Below, one piece after another: positions 43,360 to 53,578 of a DNA stretch of 64,000 nt. Within the stretch, counting starts at the first letter, position 1. Every line of letters begins with the position of its first letter. The notes beneath the pieces are model-generated. The model did no database searches. It saw nothing but the letters and a program-made list of their open reading frames with translations, and was not told where the DNA came from. The position numbers and the translations under genes are program-made. Origin of the DNA: Devosia sp. Root635 (GTDB taxonomy: Bacteria; Pseudomonadota; Alphaproteobacteria; Rhizobiales; Devosiaceae); NCBI RefSeq assembly GCF_001427605.1, contig NZ_LMGZ01000009.1, positions 1-64,000 on the forward strand. The letters are read 5' to 3'.

Positions 43360-45473
43360 TAGCCACCATTACCCATATGGGCGTGGGCAAGGCCGGCAAG
43401 GCGTTGACGGCCAAGAATGCCTGCAAGGCCTGTGCCTATGGCATGGGCGGGCAGCGCGGCGGTATGACCAATGAGCTGGGCGAGTTCCCTTCGGTCTGCA
43501 ACAAGAGCGTGCAGGCGCAATCGACCGATATCCAACCGGCCATTCCATACGCGATTTTCGAGCATGAACTGGAAGACCTGCAAGAACTGAACGGGCGGGA
43601 GATGGAGCATCTGGGCCGGCTGGACACGCCCTTGTTCAAGGCGGCCGGATCGGATCATTTCCAGCCGGTCGACTGGGATTTCGCTCTCGAGCATGCCGCG
43701 GCCCGGCTCGGGACCACCGATCCGAAGCGGAGCTTTTTCTATTCCTCGGGACGCTCGTCCAACGAGGCGGGTTTCCTGTTCCAACTGGTGGCGCGGGCCT
43801 ATGGCACCAACAACGTCAACAACTGCTCGTATTACTGCCACCAGGCGACCAGCGAGGGGCTGGCGACCACTATCGGCAAGGGCACGGCCAGCGTCGAGCT
43901 GGAGGATTTGACCGGGGCCGACATGATCTTCGTGATCGGCGCCAACCCGTCGTCCAACCATCCGCGCTTCATCCACATGCTGAAGAACTGCCGCGAGCGG
44001 GGCGGGGAGGTGATCGTCATCAATCCGGCCAAGGAGCCGGGGCTGGTGAAGTTCGCAGTGCCCAAATCGCCGAGTTCGATGCTCAAGGGCGGCAGCGAGA
44101 TTGCCTCGGACTATGTGCAGCCGCGCATCGGTTCGGACATCGCGCTGATGAAGGGCATTGCCAAGGCGGTGCTGGAGCTGGGCCTGGAGGCGAAAGCTTT
44201 CCTGGCCGACCATACGAGTGGCTTTGCCGCCTTCCGGGCCGATCTCGATGCGCTGGGCTGGGACGAGATCACGGACGCCTGCGGCATCGGGCGGGAGGAG
44301 ATTACCCATGTCGCCCGGCGCTACGGGCAGGCCGAGCGGGTGGTGTTCGCCTGGGGCATGGGCATGACGCACCACATTCACGGCGTCGCCAATGTGGAGG
44401 CCATCGCCAACCTGGCCATGCTGCGCGGCATGGTGGGCAAGCGCTATGCCGGCCTGTTGCCGCTGCGCGGGCATTCCAACGTGCAGGGCATCGGCACGAT
44501 TGGGGTGAAGCCGGTGCTGGCCAAGGCGGTGCTGGCGAAGATGGAGGCCGAATTCGGGGTGAAATTCCCCGAGGAGAAGGGTTTTGACACCATGGCCTGC
44601 CTCAAGGCGGCCGAGGCCGGCGACATCGACAGCGCGGTCATCATGGGGGGCAATTTGTGGGGCGCCACGCCGGATCGGGCTTTTGCCAGCCGGGCGATGG
44701 GGGCCATCGGGTTCAAGCTGTTCCTCACCACCACGCTCAATATGGGTCATGTGCACGGGCTGGGCGACGGCGAGGTGATGATCCTGCCGGTGACGGCGCG
44801 CGACGAAGAATGGGAGCCGACGACGCAGGAATCGATGTTCAACTATGTCCGGCTTTCCGACGGCGGCATTCACCGGCTGGACAATGTGCGGCCCGAAAGC
44901 TGGATACTGGGCGAGTTGGGGCAACGGCTGCTGCCGAATTCACCCATAAATTTCAAGGCCTTCAGCGCACATAACAAGGTGCGCGACGCCATCGCCGCCA
45001 TCGTGCCGGGCATGGAGCAACTGGCCGATATCGGCGTGGCCAAGCAGGAATTTCACATCAAACACCGGGTCATGCACACGCCCGAATTCGGCACGGTGGA
45101 CGGCAAGGCGCATTTCGTGGTGACACCGCTGCCGAAACTGCAGCGTGACAGACTGACGCTGGCGACGATGCGCAGCGAGGGGCAGTTCAACACCATCATC
45201 TACGAGGAAAAGGACAGCTATCGCGGCGGCGCCGGGCGGCATGCGGTGTTCCTCAATGGCGAGGACATGGCGGCATTCGGCCTCAGCGAGGGGCAGGCGG
45301 TGACGCTGGCATCGGATACCGGGCGGATGAGCGCCATCGCCACAATGTTCGACCTGCCGCGGGGCAGCGCCATGGCCTATTATCCCGAGGCCAATGTGCT
45401 TGTCGGCACCGAGGTCGATCCGCGCAGCAAGACGCCCGCGTTCAAATCCGTGCCGGTGTGGATCGAGATATAG
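43305..45473 (+). CDS. FdhF/YdeP-family molybdopterin oxidoreductase
   Basis: The 722-residue protein belongs to the formate-dehydrogenase-like molybdopterin group. The N-terminal Cys motif is [11 protein letters not shown], with another Cys at FPSVCNKS. Cofactor-binding segments include [73 protein letters not shown] and the C-terminal [22 protein letters not shown]. YdeP-type proteins act in acid or redox stress, but the substrate is not settled. There is no transmembrane or Tat signal. It ends 150 nt before the MCP-like gene. Confidence 0.9.
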   Translation: MADTSRIVGGGPKKVLYTLATITHMGVGKAGKALTAKNACKACAYGMGGQRGGMTNELGEFPSVCNKSVQAQSTDIQPAIPYAIFEHELEDLQELNGREMEHLGRLDTPLFKAAGSDHFQPVDWDFALEHAAARLGTTDPKRSFFYSSGRSSNEAGFLFQLVARAYGTNNVNNCSYYCHQATSEGLATTIGKGTASVELEDLTGADMIFVIGANPSSNHPRFIHMLKNCRERGGEVIVINPAKEPGLVKFAVPKSPSSMLKGGSEIASDYVQPRIGSDIALMKGIAKAVLELGLEAKAFLADHTSGFAAFRADLDALGWDEITDACGIGREEITHVARRYGQAERVVFAWGMGMTHHIHGVANVEAIANLAMLRGMVGKRYAGLLPLRGHSNVQGIGTIGVKPVLAKAVLAKMEAEFGVKFPEEKGFDTMACLKAAEAGDIDSAVIMGGNLWGATPDRAFASRAMGAIGFKLFLTTTLNMGHVHGLGDGEVMILPVTARDEEWEPTTQESMFNYVRLSDGGIHRLDNVRPESWILGELGQRLLPNSPINFKAFSAHNKVRDAIAAIVPGMEQLADIGVAKQEFHIKHRVMHTPEFGTVDGKAHFVVTPLPKLQRDRLTLATMRSEGQFNTIIYEEKDSYRGGAGRHAVFLNGEDMAAFGLSEGQAVTLASDTGRMSAIATMFDLPRGSAMAYYPEANVLVGTEVDPRSKTPAFKSVPVWIEI

Positions 45474-45622
45474 AAGAAGACAAATTTACCGGCTGGTTAC
45501 CATATCCATTCATGATCCGGCCGCTAATACTGTCGAACCAAGTGGCTGTCCTTTGCCGTAAAATATTGCCTGCGCGCAAGCGACAATCGTCTGGCCGACC
45601 CAAGGTGCATTGGGACGCAAAG

Positions 45623-46723
45623 ATGAATTCGAACGACAATGCGGCCGTAGCCGCATCGCCGCGCGCCATGCGTGTGGTGATGGACGGCATCGGGACCGAG
45701 CTGCAATCCTATTCGAGCAGCAACCTGCAGATCGTCAAGCAGACCAAGCTGCTGGCCATCAACGCCATCATCGAAGCCGCGCGGGCCGGGGACGCCGGCA
45801 AGGGCTTTGCCGTGGTGGCCGACGAAGTGCAGCGGCTGGCCGACCGGGCGGCCGATATCGCCACCCGCTTCCAGGATGTCCTGGTGGGCCGGATTTCGCT
45901 CAGCCGGGCCATGAGCGAGACGCTGGTCGACGAGATGGAGGGTGCGCGCCTGATCGACCTGGCGCAATCGCTGGTGCAACTGATCGTGCGCAACCTCTAT
46001 GAGCGAACCGCGGATGTGCGCTGGTGGGCCACCGATACAGCGTTCTGGCAGGCGCTGGAGCCCGACGCCGGTGCCGATGCGGTGGGTTTTGCGGCCAACC
46101 GGCTGGCCACGATCAACAGGTTTTACAGCGTCTATTGCGACCTGGTGCTGACCGATGCGCAGGGCCGCGTGGTGGCCAGCGCCAATGCCGACCATGCCCG
46201 CAATATCGTGGGGGCCGATTTTTCGCGCGAGGCCTGGTTCCGTGCGGCGCGCAGCACCAGCTCGGGCGATGCCTATGCGGTGGGCGAGGTGGCGGAGAGC
46301 CCGCATCATGGCGGGCGCGAGGCGTTGGTCTATAGTACGGCAGTGCGCAGCAATGGCCGCGCCAATGGCCAGGTGCTGGGCACGCTGGGCGTCTATTTCG
46401 ACTGGCAGGAACAGGGTCGTTCCATCGTCGAGACCGAGGCGGCCCTGCCGCCCAAGATCGCCGAGCGCACCGAGGTCATGCTGCTCGATGGCCGGGGCAG
46501 GGTGATCGCCTCGACGCGGCCGGAAAGCCGCTTCACCGCCTTCGACCTGCGCCATGAAGATCGCCAGCGCGGGAGCTATTATGACGGAAGGGGCAATATC
46601 GTCGCCTTCGCCCGCACGCTGGGCTACCAGGAATATGACGGGCTGGGCTGGTGGGGCGTCATCCTGCAGCGCACCGAACAGGACGAGTCGATCCGCCAGG
46701 CATTGGGAATGGCCGGGCGCTGA
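45623..46723 (+). CDS. soluble MCP-like protein with a C-terminal Cache domain
   Basis: This 366-residue protein has no membrane segments. Near its N-terminus (residues about 40-85) is the signalling tip of methyl-accepting chemotaxis proteins, [36 protein letters not shown] helical linker and a Cache/PDC-type sensor follow ([69 protein letters not shown]). This order is the reverse of classic receptors and suggests a cytoplasmic sensor joining a chemoreceptor array or acting alone. ATG 45623 is preferred; the frame is open further upstream. Confidence 0.85.
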   Translation: MNSNDNAAVAASPRAMRVVMDGIGTELQSYSSSNLQIVKQTKLLAINAIIEAARAGDAGKGFAVVADEVQRLADRAADIATRFQDVLVGRISLSRAMSETLVDEMEGARLIDLAQSLVQLIVRNLYERTADVRWWATDTAFWQALEPDAGADAVGFAANRLATINRFYSVYCDLVLTDAQGRVVASANADHARNIVGADFSREAWFRAARSTSSGDAYAVGEVAESPHHGGREALVYSTAVRSNGRANGQVLGTLGVYFDWQEQGRSIVETEAALPPKIAERTEVMLLDGRGRVIASTRPESRFTAFDLRHEDRQRGSYYDGRGNIVAFARTLGYQEYDGLGWWGVILQRTEQDESIRQALGMAGR

Positions 46724-46813
46724 GCCATCGGTGGCCTTGCAACGGCTGCCTTTTCGGTTTGTTTACGCGAAAAGCCGATCCTGAGGCGATCGATCGCAAG
46801 CTCAGGCGCTGCC

Positions 46814-48403
46814 GTGCCCAAACCGTCTGTCCCCGACCTGACCGATGCCCTGACCCGGACCTGGGATATGGGGCGTTCCGGCCGCTCGGCCGAGGCGCTG
46901 CAGGAGGTGCGCGCGCTGCTCGAAGTGGCCCGCGAGGCGGAAGACGATACCAGCATTGCGCAATGCCTGACGCAGATCGGCTGGTTCTGCCTGCAACTGG
47001 GCCATGCCGAGCAGGGCATCGACTGCGCCATTGCCGCCAAGGCGCTGTGGGCGCAGCTCGGCGATACTGCGCGCGAGGCGCATGCGAGCGCCATCTATGC
47101 CTGGCTGCTGGTCGAACTCGGCCTCGTTGACGAAGGCTTTGCCGAGGCCAGTACGGCGGTGAGCCTGGCCGAACTGGCCGACATCCCGTCCATCCTGGCC
47201 TTTGCCGTCAATGCTAAGGCCGTGACGCTGATGTACTGCCGGCAGGACCAGTTGGTGGGGCCACTACTGGAGCGAAGCCTGGCGCTGGTGCGCGATACGG
47301 GTGACCCGTGGGCGGAGTCGCTCTACCTCTGCAACCTGGCGTTTTCGCAGGTGTCGATTGCCGAGGCGGCCGAGAACGAGGGCAAGGTGGATGAGGGGCG
47401 GCAGTGGCGCGAGCGGGCGCTGGCCACCAATGACCAGGCCATCGCCGTTGCCGAGGCCTGTGGCTGCAAGTGGTCGCTGCGCACGGCATTGTGCAACGGC
47501 GCCGAATATTATGCCTTGCTTCACCGCGAGGACGTGGCGGGCGCCTATCTCCAGCGCTGGGACGCGCTGACCGGCGAGGTCGGCTTGCGCGAAAATATCC
47601 ACTATCTCTATACGCGCGGCGAACTGCTGACGCGCACCGGGCGGCTCGCGGAGGCCCTGGAATTCTGCGAGCGCGCGGTGGCGCTGGCCGAGGCGAGTTC
47701 GCATGCCGACCACAAGGCCAATACTATCCGCCGGCTCTCCGAAGTGCAGGAAGCGCTGGGCAATACGGCCGAAGCGCTGGCGCTCTACAAGCGGTTCCAT
47801 ATCGCCTATCAGCGCCAGATGGGCGAGATGATCCGCCGTCGCGCGCAACTGGTGGAAATGCAGCTCGAAACCAGCAAGCTGCGCGTGCAGGCGGCGGCGC
47901 TGGAGGAGCAGGCGGGGCACGATGCGCTGACGGGCCTGCCCAACCGGCGCAGTTTCGACGCGGCGTTCAAGCAGTTGCAGGGCAGCCGCTTCTGTCTCGC
48001 CATTGCCGATCTCGACCACTTCAAGGCCATCAACGACCAGTATTCGCACCTGGTGGGCGACGCGGTGCTGCAGCGCGTGGCCGGCGTGCTCAGCGGGCTT
48101 GGCCAGCATATGCGGGCCTTCCGGCTCGGGGGCGAGGAATTCGCGCTGCTATTCGCCGGGCTCGACATCCAGGCGGCGTCGGCTGTGGCGGAGGCGGTGC
48201 GCGGCGAACTCGAACGCGCCGACCTGACCGATCTGGCGCCGAGGCTGCGGCTGACCGCGAGCATCGGCGTGGCCGCCTCCAGGGGCGGTCCGCTGACGGA
48301 GCTGATGACGGTGGCCGACCGCAGGCTCTATCGGGCCAAGGCATCGGGTCGCAACCGGGTGATCAGTACGGACCTGGTCGAAGAGGTCAGCCTGACCGCT
48401 TGA
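46814..48403 (+). CDS. TPR-GGDEF diguanylate cyclase
   Basis: The protein has about 529 residues. The N-terminal 350 or so form TPR-like helical repeats (LGHAEQGIDCAIAAKALWAQLGDTAREAHASAIYAWLLVELG, NTAEALALYKRFHIAYQRQM). A C-terminal GGDEF domain follows (AGHDALTGLPNRRSFDAAF, ADLDHFKAINDQYSHLVGDAVL, FRLGGEEFALLFAG). The active-site loop GGEEF is intact, while the usual RxxD inhibitory site before it is replaced, so c-di-GMP feedback is probably absent. The start is GTG 46814 with a weak ribosome site; a later start is possible. It follows the soluble MCP-Cache gene. Confidence 0.92.
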   Translation: MPKPSVPDLTDALTRTWDMGRSGRSAEALQEVRALLEVAREAEDDTSIAQCLTQIGWFCLQLGHAEQGIDCAIAAKALWAQLGDTAREAHASAIYAWLLVELGLVDEGFAEASTAVSLAELADIPSILAFAVNAKAVTLMYCRQDQLVGPLLERSLALVRDTGDPWAESLYLCNLAFSQVSIAEAAENEGKVDEGRQWRERALATNDQAIAVAEACGCKWSLRTALCNGAEYYALLHREDVAGAYLQRWDALTGEVGLRENIHYLYTRGELLTRTGRLAEALEFCERAVALAEASSHADHKANTIRRLSEVQEALGNTAEALALYKRFHIAYQRQMGEMIRRRAQLVEMQLETSKLRVQAAALEEQAGHDALTGLPNRRSFDAAFKQLQGSRFCLAIADLDHFKAINDQYSHLVGDAVLQRVAGVLSGLGQHMRAFRLGGEEFALLFAGLDIQAASAVAEAVRGELERADLTDLAPRLRLTASIGVAASRGGPLTELMTVADRRLYRAKASGRNRVISTDLVEEVSLTA

Positions 48404-48407
48404 CTGC

Positions 48408-49301
48408 CTAGCCCCGCGGATAGGCCACGTAGGCCAGCCGCCGGCTGTCGGGCGCCCAGGAATTGACATTGATGGTGCCCTGGCCGCCGAAGAAGCTGGC
48501 CAGTACGCGCGGATTTTCGCCTTCGGGCGACATGAGGCGCAACAGTACATGCTTGTCGGCGGGATGGCCGAGCGTGCCCGGCGGAAAGCTGAGAAAGGCC
48601 ACCAGCCGGCCATCGGGCGATAGATGAGGGAACCAGTTCACCTGGCTGTCGAAGGTGAGCTGTTCGAGGTCGCTGCCGTCGACGGCGTTCATGCGGAATA
48701 TCTGCGCATGGCCGGGCCGGCTCGCGGCCAGTTCGGAGTTGAAGTAAATCCAGCGGCCATCGGGAGAATATTCCGGGCCGTCATTGGGCATGGAGAGGTC
48801 GGTGAGCCTGGTGTCCGGGCCGCCGGCCGACGGGATGGTGAAGATATTGGCCTGCCGTTCGTCACCGCGCTGCTCCACCGCGACATAGGTCAGCGTGGCG
48901 CCATCGGGCGAGATGCCATGCAGGTAATAGTGGAACGGTGTGTCGTGGGTGTTGGAAACGCGGCGCGGCGTGCCGCCGGCAAAGGGCAGTGCATAGAGAT
49001 GGCCGTCGTCGGAACTGACATAGATGGTGCTCCCGTCAGGCGACAGGACATGGTCATTGTTGAGATTGGCGAGAGCGCCGGTATCGATGGGCCCCGGCGT
49101 GCCTCCGCTCGGGGCGATGCGATAGAGCCGCCCGCCGGCGTTGAACACCAGCCACTGCCCATCGGCGGACCAGTTGGGCGCCTCGATGACCTCGGTGGCG
49201 GTGAAAATCACCTCGGCCTTGCCGTCAGTGGCGATGACGGTCAGCTCGGAACGCTGTCCTGATGCCAGCGAGCGGCCGCGGCGGGGGAAAATATGGGTCA
49301 T
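48408..49301 (-). CDS. TolB-like WD40 beta-propeller protein
   Basis: This 297-residue protein consists of PD40/TolB-type propeller repeats: APNWSADGQWLVFNAGGRLYRI, DHVLSPDGSTIYVSSDDGHLYAL, GISPDGATLTYVAVE, GPEYSPDGRWIYFNSE and FPHLSPDGRLVAFLSFPPG. It has no signal peptide from ATG 49301. Such isolated propellers are often annotated as TolB-related or DPP-IV-N-like proteins and have no firm function. It is convergent with the GGDEF gene, 4 nt apart, and divergent from ettA. Confidence 0.88.
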   Translation of the reverse strand: MTHIFPRRGRSLASGQRSELTVIATDGKAEVIFTATEVIEAPNWSADGQWLVFNAGGRLYRIAPSGGTPGPIDTGALANLNNDHVLSPDGSTIYVSSDDGHLYALPFAGGTPRRVSNTHDTPFHYYLHGISPDGATLTYVAVEQRGDERQANIFTIPSAGGPDTRLTDLSMPNDGPEYSPDGRWIYFNSELAASRPGHAQIFRMNAVDGSDLEQLTFDSQVNWFPHLSPDGRLVAFLSFPPGTLGHPADKHVLLRLMSPEGENPRVLASFFGGQGTINVNSWAPDSRRLAYVAYPRG

Positions 49302-49456
49302 GACGGGCACCGGAGGACGGAGGAGGCGCGCCGAGCCTAGCATGCGGGGAAAAGCGATTTCCAGACGCCGCACCGGCATGCCGCAGTTGCCTGATAGCCC
49401 CGGTTCCCCTACATAGGCGGCCAATCACCGAAAACCCCGAAGAGGTCAGCAAGCCT

Positions 49457-51112
49457 ATGGCTCGCCAGTTCATCTACCACATGCACGGAATGTCCAAAGC
49501 CTATGCCGGCGGCAAGAAGGTGCTGGATAATATCCATCTCAGCTTCTACCCCGATGCCAAGATCGGCGTGCTGGGCCCCAATGGCTCGGGCAAGTCGACT
49601 CTGCTCAAGATCATGGCCGGCATCGATACCGAATTCCAGGGCGAAGCCTGGGCCGACAAGGGCGCCAAGGTGGGGTATCTGGCGCAGGAGCCGGAGCTCG
49701 ACCCGGCGCTGAACGTGCTCGGCAACGTCATGACCGGGGTCAAGGAAAAGAAGGCCATCGTCGATCGCTACAACGAGCTGATGATGGACTATTCGGACGA
49801 GACCGCCGACGAAGCCACCGCGCTGCAGGACAAGATCGACGCCGAGAATCTGTGGGACCTGGAGTCGCAGGTGGAAGTGGCCATGGAGGCTTTGGGCTGC
49901 CCGCCCGGCGATGCCGATGTCACTAAGCTGTCGGGTGGCGAGCGCCGCCGCGTGGCTTTGTGTGCGCTGCTGCTGAGCAAGCCCGACCTGCTGCTGCTGG
50001 ACGAGCCGACCAACCATCTCGACGCCGAAACCACGGCATGGCTCGAACGCCACCTGCGCGAATTCGAAGGCGCGGTGCTGATCATCACCCATGACCGCTA
50101 TTTCCTCGACAATGTCACCGGCTGGATTCTCGAGCTCGACCGGGGTCGCGGCGTTGCCTATGAGGGCAATTATTCGGCCTATCTCGGCGCCAAGGCCAAG
50201 CGCTTCGCGCAGGAAAAGAGCGAGGATGCGGCCCGCGCCAAGGTGCTGGAACGCGAACGCGAATGGATGGGCCAGAGCCCGCAGGCGCGCCAGTCCAAAT
50301 CCAAGGCCCGCATCAAGGCCTATGACGATCTGGTCAAGCTCAACGAAGCGCGGACCATGTCGGGCACCGCGCAGATCATCATCCCGGCCGGCGAGCGGCT
50401 GGGCCACAATGTCATCGACATCGACGGGCTCAGCAAATCGTTCGGCGAGCGCCTCTTGATCGACAACCTGACCTTCAAGCTGCCGCCGGGCGGCATTGTC
50501 GGCATTATCGGGCCGAACGGCGCCGGCAAGACCACGCTGTTCAAGATGCTGACGGGCCAGGAAAAGCCCGATGCCGGCACGGTGACCGTGGCCGAGAATG
50601 TGCATCTGGGCTATGTCGACCAGAGCCGCGACAGCCTCAACCCCAACAAGACCGTGTGGGAAGAAATCTCGGAAGGCGACGAAGTGCTGATGCTGGGCAA
50701 GCGCGAGGTGAATTCGCGCGCCTATACGTCCTCGTTCAACTTCAAGGGCGGCGACCAGCAGCAGAAGGTGGGCAATCTCTCGGGCGGGCAGCGCAACCGC
50801 GTCCACCTGGCCAAGATGCTCAAGAGTGGCGCCAATGTGCTGCTGCTCGACGAACCGACCAACGACCTCGACACCGAAACCCTCGCGGCGCTCGAAGAAG
50901 CGCTGGAGGAATTCGCCGGCTGCGCCGTGATCATCAGCCACGACCGCATGTTCCTCGACCGGCTGGCAACGCATATGCTGGCGTTTGAGGGGGATAGTCA
51001 CGTCGAATGGTTCGAGGGGAATTTCGCGGATTACGAGCAGGACAAGATCAGGCGGCTGGGCGCGGATGCGGTGAACCCGAAGCGGGCGACGTATAAGCCG
51101 CTGACAAGGTAG
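49457..51112 (+). CDS. ettA: energy-dependent translational throttle protein EttA (ABC-F)
   Basis: EttA binds the ribosomal E site and gates translation initiation according to ATP/ADP. The 551-residue protein has two ABC modules with LGPNGSGKSTLLKIMAG and IGPNGAGKTTLFKMLTG, signatures LSGGERRRVAL and LSGGQRNRVHL, and Walker B LLLLDEPTNHLDAETTAWLE and VLLLDEPTNDLDTETLAAL. The linker between (EREREWMGQSPQARQSKSKARIKAYDDL) is the P-site tRNA interaction motif, and the arm lies in the first module. The gene stop shares one base with the next start. Confidence 0.96.
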   Translation: MARQFIYHMHGMSKAYAGGKKVLDNIHLSFYPDAKIGVLGPNGSGKSTLLKIMAGIDTEFQGEAWADKGAKVGYLAQEPELDPALNVLGNVMTGVKEKKAIVDRYNELMMDYSDETADEATALQDKIDAENLWDLESQVEVAMEALGCPPGDADVTKLSGGERRRVALCALLLSKPDLLLLDEPTNHLDAETTAWLERHLREFEGAVLIITHDRYFLDNVTGWILELDRGRGVAYEGNYSAYLGAKAKRFAQEKSEDAARAKVLEREREWMGQSPQARQSKSKARIKAYDDLVKLNEARTMSGTAQIIIPAGERLGHNVIDIDGLSKSFGERLLIDNLTFKLPPGGIVGIIGPNGAGKTTLFKMLTGQEKPDAGTVTVAENVHLGYVDQSRDSLNPNKTVWEEISEGDEVLMLGKREVNSRAYTSSFNFKGGDQQQKVGNLSGGQRNRVHLAKMLKSGANVLLLDEPTNDLDTETLAALEEALEEFAGCAVIISHDRMFLDRLATHMLAFEGDSHVEWFEGNFADYEQDKIRRLGADAVNPKRATYKPLTR

Positions 51113-51609
51113 TGGCAGATCTTGCAACATTGAGAACTGCCGAGCTCCTGCAGTTGCACGCGGAAATTGCGGGTGAGCTGCGAGGTCGGCAGATTCTCAG
51201 AAGTGCGAACAATCCTACCGGCGACTATGCCGAACACCTATTCGCCAAGGCGATGGATTGGGCACTTGTTTCCAATTCGAATGCCGCATTCGACGCAATA
51301 GACGCGTTGGGTCAGCGATATCAGATCAAGTGCAGAAGAACGACGCGGACCAGCAGTAGATCACGTCAACTCGGAGCGCTACGTCGACTGCCAGAAAAAG
51401 GCTTCGACTATTTGGCGGTTCTTCTGCTGAAGGAAAACTACGAAGTCGAGAGGGCGATGATCATGCCTCACGCTGTGATCGAACCCATCACGCGTTTCTC
51501 CCCACACGTGAATGGTTGGATATTGCGCTTGCAGGAAGATCACTGGGCTATCGACGGTGTGTTGGACGTTACTGAGCGCCTCCGAGTGGTCGCACAGGAA
51601 TTGTTGTAG
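51112..51609 (+). CDS. putative PD-(D/E)xK nuclease-fold protein (DUF6998-like)
   Basis: The 165-residue protein starts at GTG 51112, which overlaps the ettA TAG by one base. It contains NNPTGDYAEHLFAKAMDW, AAFDAIDALGQRYQIKCRRTT and FDYLAVLLLKENYEVERAMIMPH. The E...D-A-x-D-G-R-Y-Q-I-K arrangement fits a PD-(D/E)xK nuclease core, as in DUF6998-type proteins. The gene is clearly less GC-rich than ettA and probably came by transfer. Translation may depend on ettA. Confidence 0.75.
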   Translation: MADLATLRTAELLQLHAEIAGELRGRQILRSANNPTGDYAEHLFAKAMDWALVSNSNAAFDAIDALGQRYQIKCRRTTRTSSRSRQLGALRRLPEKGFDYLAVLLLKENYEVERAMIMPHAVIEPITRFSPHVNGWILRLQEDHWAIDGVLDVTERLRVVAQELL

Positions 51610-51716
51610 CCATCAACTCATTTGCCTTATGTGGCAAAACCGCGCGACACCCCGGCAATCCCGCGCTAAAGGTAGCGTCACGGCGATACGTTGGCTGATT
51701 GCTCTGGGGGCAAGAC

Positions 51717-52058
51717 TTGAAACGGATGATTTGGGCGGCCGCGGTCGTGGCCGCTGCTGTTGGTGCGATGGTGACGCTGGCGGCGGCGGCGCCGGGGCAG
51801 TGTATGGTGACCGGCTACGATACGTTCGATTGCGACGTGGCGCTGGATGGCGGCGGGCTGACTTTTGCGCTTCCTGACGGCAAGACCTTTGCCTTCACGC
51901 TGACCGAGGGCGGCACTGGTTCGGCCTTTCTGATCGAGGCCGATGCGCGGCCTGGGCAGATGCCCGAGGAACTGCGCGACTTCCGCGCTGTTGACGGCAG
52001 GCCGGGCTGCTGGGCGCGCGGCGAAGATTTCGAATTCTGCGTGTTGGTCGAGCAATAA
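51717..52058 (+). CDS. small secreted protein of unknown function
   Basis: This 113-residue protein has a signal peptide (MKRMIWAAAVVAAAVGAMVTLAAAAPG). The mature part has four Cys (GQCMVTGYDTFDCDVALDGG, GRPGCWARGEDFEFCVLVEQ), which may form two disulfides. The start is taken as TTG 51717 after CTGGGGGC; ATG 51726 would shorten the signal by three residues. No family is recognised. Confidence 0.65.
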   Translation: MKRMIWAAAVVAAAVGAMVTLAAAAPGQCMVTGYDTFDCDVALDGGGLTFALPDGKTFAFTLTEGGTGSAFLIEADARPGQMPEELRDFRAVDGRPGCWARGEDFEFCVLVEQ

Positions 52059-52105
52059 GAGCGGCGCCCGTCGGAGAGCGACGCCACCGAGACGGAGAAT
52101 TGCAC

Positions 52106-52942
52106 GTGATTGGCGAGGCGTTTTCGGTCGCTGTCGGCGGGGCCGTGCTGGCGGGCCGGCAGCTCGGCGAAGGCCTGCCGGTGGTGTTCCTCCATGCCGG
52201 GGTCTGCGACAAGCGCATGTGGCAGAGCCAGATGCGGATGGTCGCCGAGGAGGGGTGGCACGCCATCGCTTATGACCGGCGCGGCTATGGCGAGTCCGAG
52301 AGCCCGGACGAAGCATTCAGCCATGTCGATGACCTCGAGGCGGTGCTCGCTTCGTTCGATATTCATGCGGCGGTGTTTGTCGGCTGCTCGATGGGCGGGG
52401 GGCTGGCGCTGGATTTCGCGCTGCGCCATCCGGGGCGGGTGATCGGGCTGGTGCTGATCGGCACCTCGGTTACCGGGGCGCCGTGGAGCGCGACACAGGC
52501 CGAGCAGATGATCGAGGCCGCCGAGGAGGATGCGTGGGAGCGTGGCGACCGCGACATGCTCAACCTTGTGCAGGCGCATGAATGGCTCGACGGGCCACGG
52601 GCACAGAGTGGCCGGGTTGGAGGGGCCGTGCGTGAGCTGTTTCTCGACATGAACGCCATCGCGCTGTGCAAGCCGGAGCTGACGCAGGAGGAGCGTCCGC
52701 CCGCCGCCTGGCCGCGTGTCAGTGAGGTTGGTGCGCCGGCCTTGCTGCTGGTGGGCGACGAGGACTTCACCGCTATCATCGACCGGCATGAGCACCTGTC
52801 GGAAGAAATGCCGAATGCTTTTGCCGCGGTGCTGGAGGGGGTGGCGCATATTCCCAGCATCGAGCGGCCGGAGCTGGTCAATTCCATGCTGTTGGAATTT
52901 CTCGACGCCACCGAGGGTGGCGATGATGAGGATGACGAATAG
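52106..52942 (+). CDS. alpha/beta-hydrolase
   Basis: This 278-residue hydrolase resembles 3-oxoadipate enol-lactonase-type enzymes. Motifs are VVFLHAGVCDKRMWQSQM (oxyanion region), AYDRRGYGES, the nucleophile elbow VGCSMGGGLALDFAL, the acid in LLLVGDEDFTAI and the His in GVAHIPSIERPELV. The actual substrate is unknown. GTG 52106, 7 nt after GGAGA, is chosen over TTG 52100, which is too close to it. The C-terminus is acidic (EGGDDEDDE). A hairpin follows at 52956. Confidence 0.88.
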   Translation: MIGEAFSVAVGGAVLAGRQLGEGLPVVFLHAGVCDKRMWQSQMRMVAEEGWHAIAYDRRGYGESESPDEAFSHVDDLEAVLASFDIHAAVFVGCSMGGGLALDFALRHPGRVIGLVLIGTSVTGAPWSATQAEQMIEAAEEDAWERGDRDMLNLVQAHEWLDGPRAQSGRVGGAVRELFLDMNAIALCKPELTQEERPPAAWPRVSEVGAPALLLVGDEDFTAIIDRHEHLSEEMPNAFAAVLEGVAHIPSIERPELVNSMLLEFLDATEGGDDEDDE

Positions 52943-52955
52943 GGAGGGAAGATGG

Positions 52956-52978
52956 ATCACCCGGACAGGCCGGGTGAT
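52956..52978 (+). terminator. hairpin after the alpha/beta-hydrolase gene
   Basis: A perfect 9-bp stem ATCACCCGG/CCGGGTGAT with a 5-nt loop begins 13 nt after the stop. No T-run follows. Confidence 0.55.
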
Positions 52979-53056
52979 GACGATGGGGCAGCCTTGATGG
53001 CAACAGGCCCCATCGAGGCAGGCGGGTTCCCCTTCACAAACTGATTCAAGACATTG

Positions 53057-53096
53057 AGAAGCCGATTCAACGCATTGGAAGGTTGAATCGGCTTCT
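53057..53096. terminator. long hairpin between convergent genes
   Basis: A perfect 15-bp stem (AGAAGCCGATTCAAC arm) with a 10-nt loop lies midway between the hydrolase and the convergent host-attachment-type gene. It is a strong candidate for a two-way terminator. Confidence 0.7.
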
Positions 53097-53131
53097 GTGT
53101 TCAGTGCTTTGGAATTGCTACATATTTCCCG

Positions 53132-53578
53132 TCAGGTCGCGAGGATGCCGTCCAGGTGCTGGTCGAGTTGCGCCGTGGGGGTGTTGGTCAGGTCCTTGCT
53201 CAGTTCGGCCACGACGGTTTTCTTCACCGCGGGGGTGATGGCCTTGCGGATGTCGCCCAGGGCGATGGGGGCGGCGGCGATGACGAGGCGGTCGAAGGCG
53301 CCCTGCTGCTGCTTGCGGTCGAGCGTGGCGGCGACCGACTTCACGAATTCGGTTTCGCGGTGTTCCACCGGGTCGGTGCGGGGTTCCATGCCGCCGCCGA
53401 AACTGCCGCCGCCGCTCCGGCTGCCGGGGCGGTCGGTCACGATCTCCTGCGCCGAGAGCGGATCGATGGCCCAATCAAGCCCTTCCACCTGCTTGAGCCC
53501 TTTGCCCGGACCGGTGTTTTCGAGGATGCGCGCCTGTGCGCCATCGGCGATCAAAACCCAGGTGACGGTCTTTTTCAT
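53132..53578 (-). CDS. host-attachment-type protein (bacterial eRF1-like family)
   Basis: This 148-residue cytoplasmic protein has the pattern of the host attachment protein / baeRF family: TVTWVLIADGAQARILENTGPGKGL near the start, ETEFVKSVAATLDRKQQQGAFDRLVIAAAPIALGDIRKAI in the second half, and VVAELSKDLTNTPTAQLDQHL at the end. A Gly/Ser-rich loop is in the middle. Family members were first linked to plant attachment in Agrobacterium, and their biochemical role is uncertain. GGAG precedes ATG 53578. Confidence 0.88.
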   Translation of the reverse strand: MKKTVTWVLIADGAQARILENTGPGKGLKQVEGLDWAIDPLSAQEIVTDRPGSRSGGGSFGGGMEPRTDPVEHRETEFVKSVAATLDRKQQQGAFDRLVIAAAPIALGDIRKAITPAVKKTVVAELSKDLTNTPTAQLDQHLDGILAT

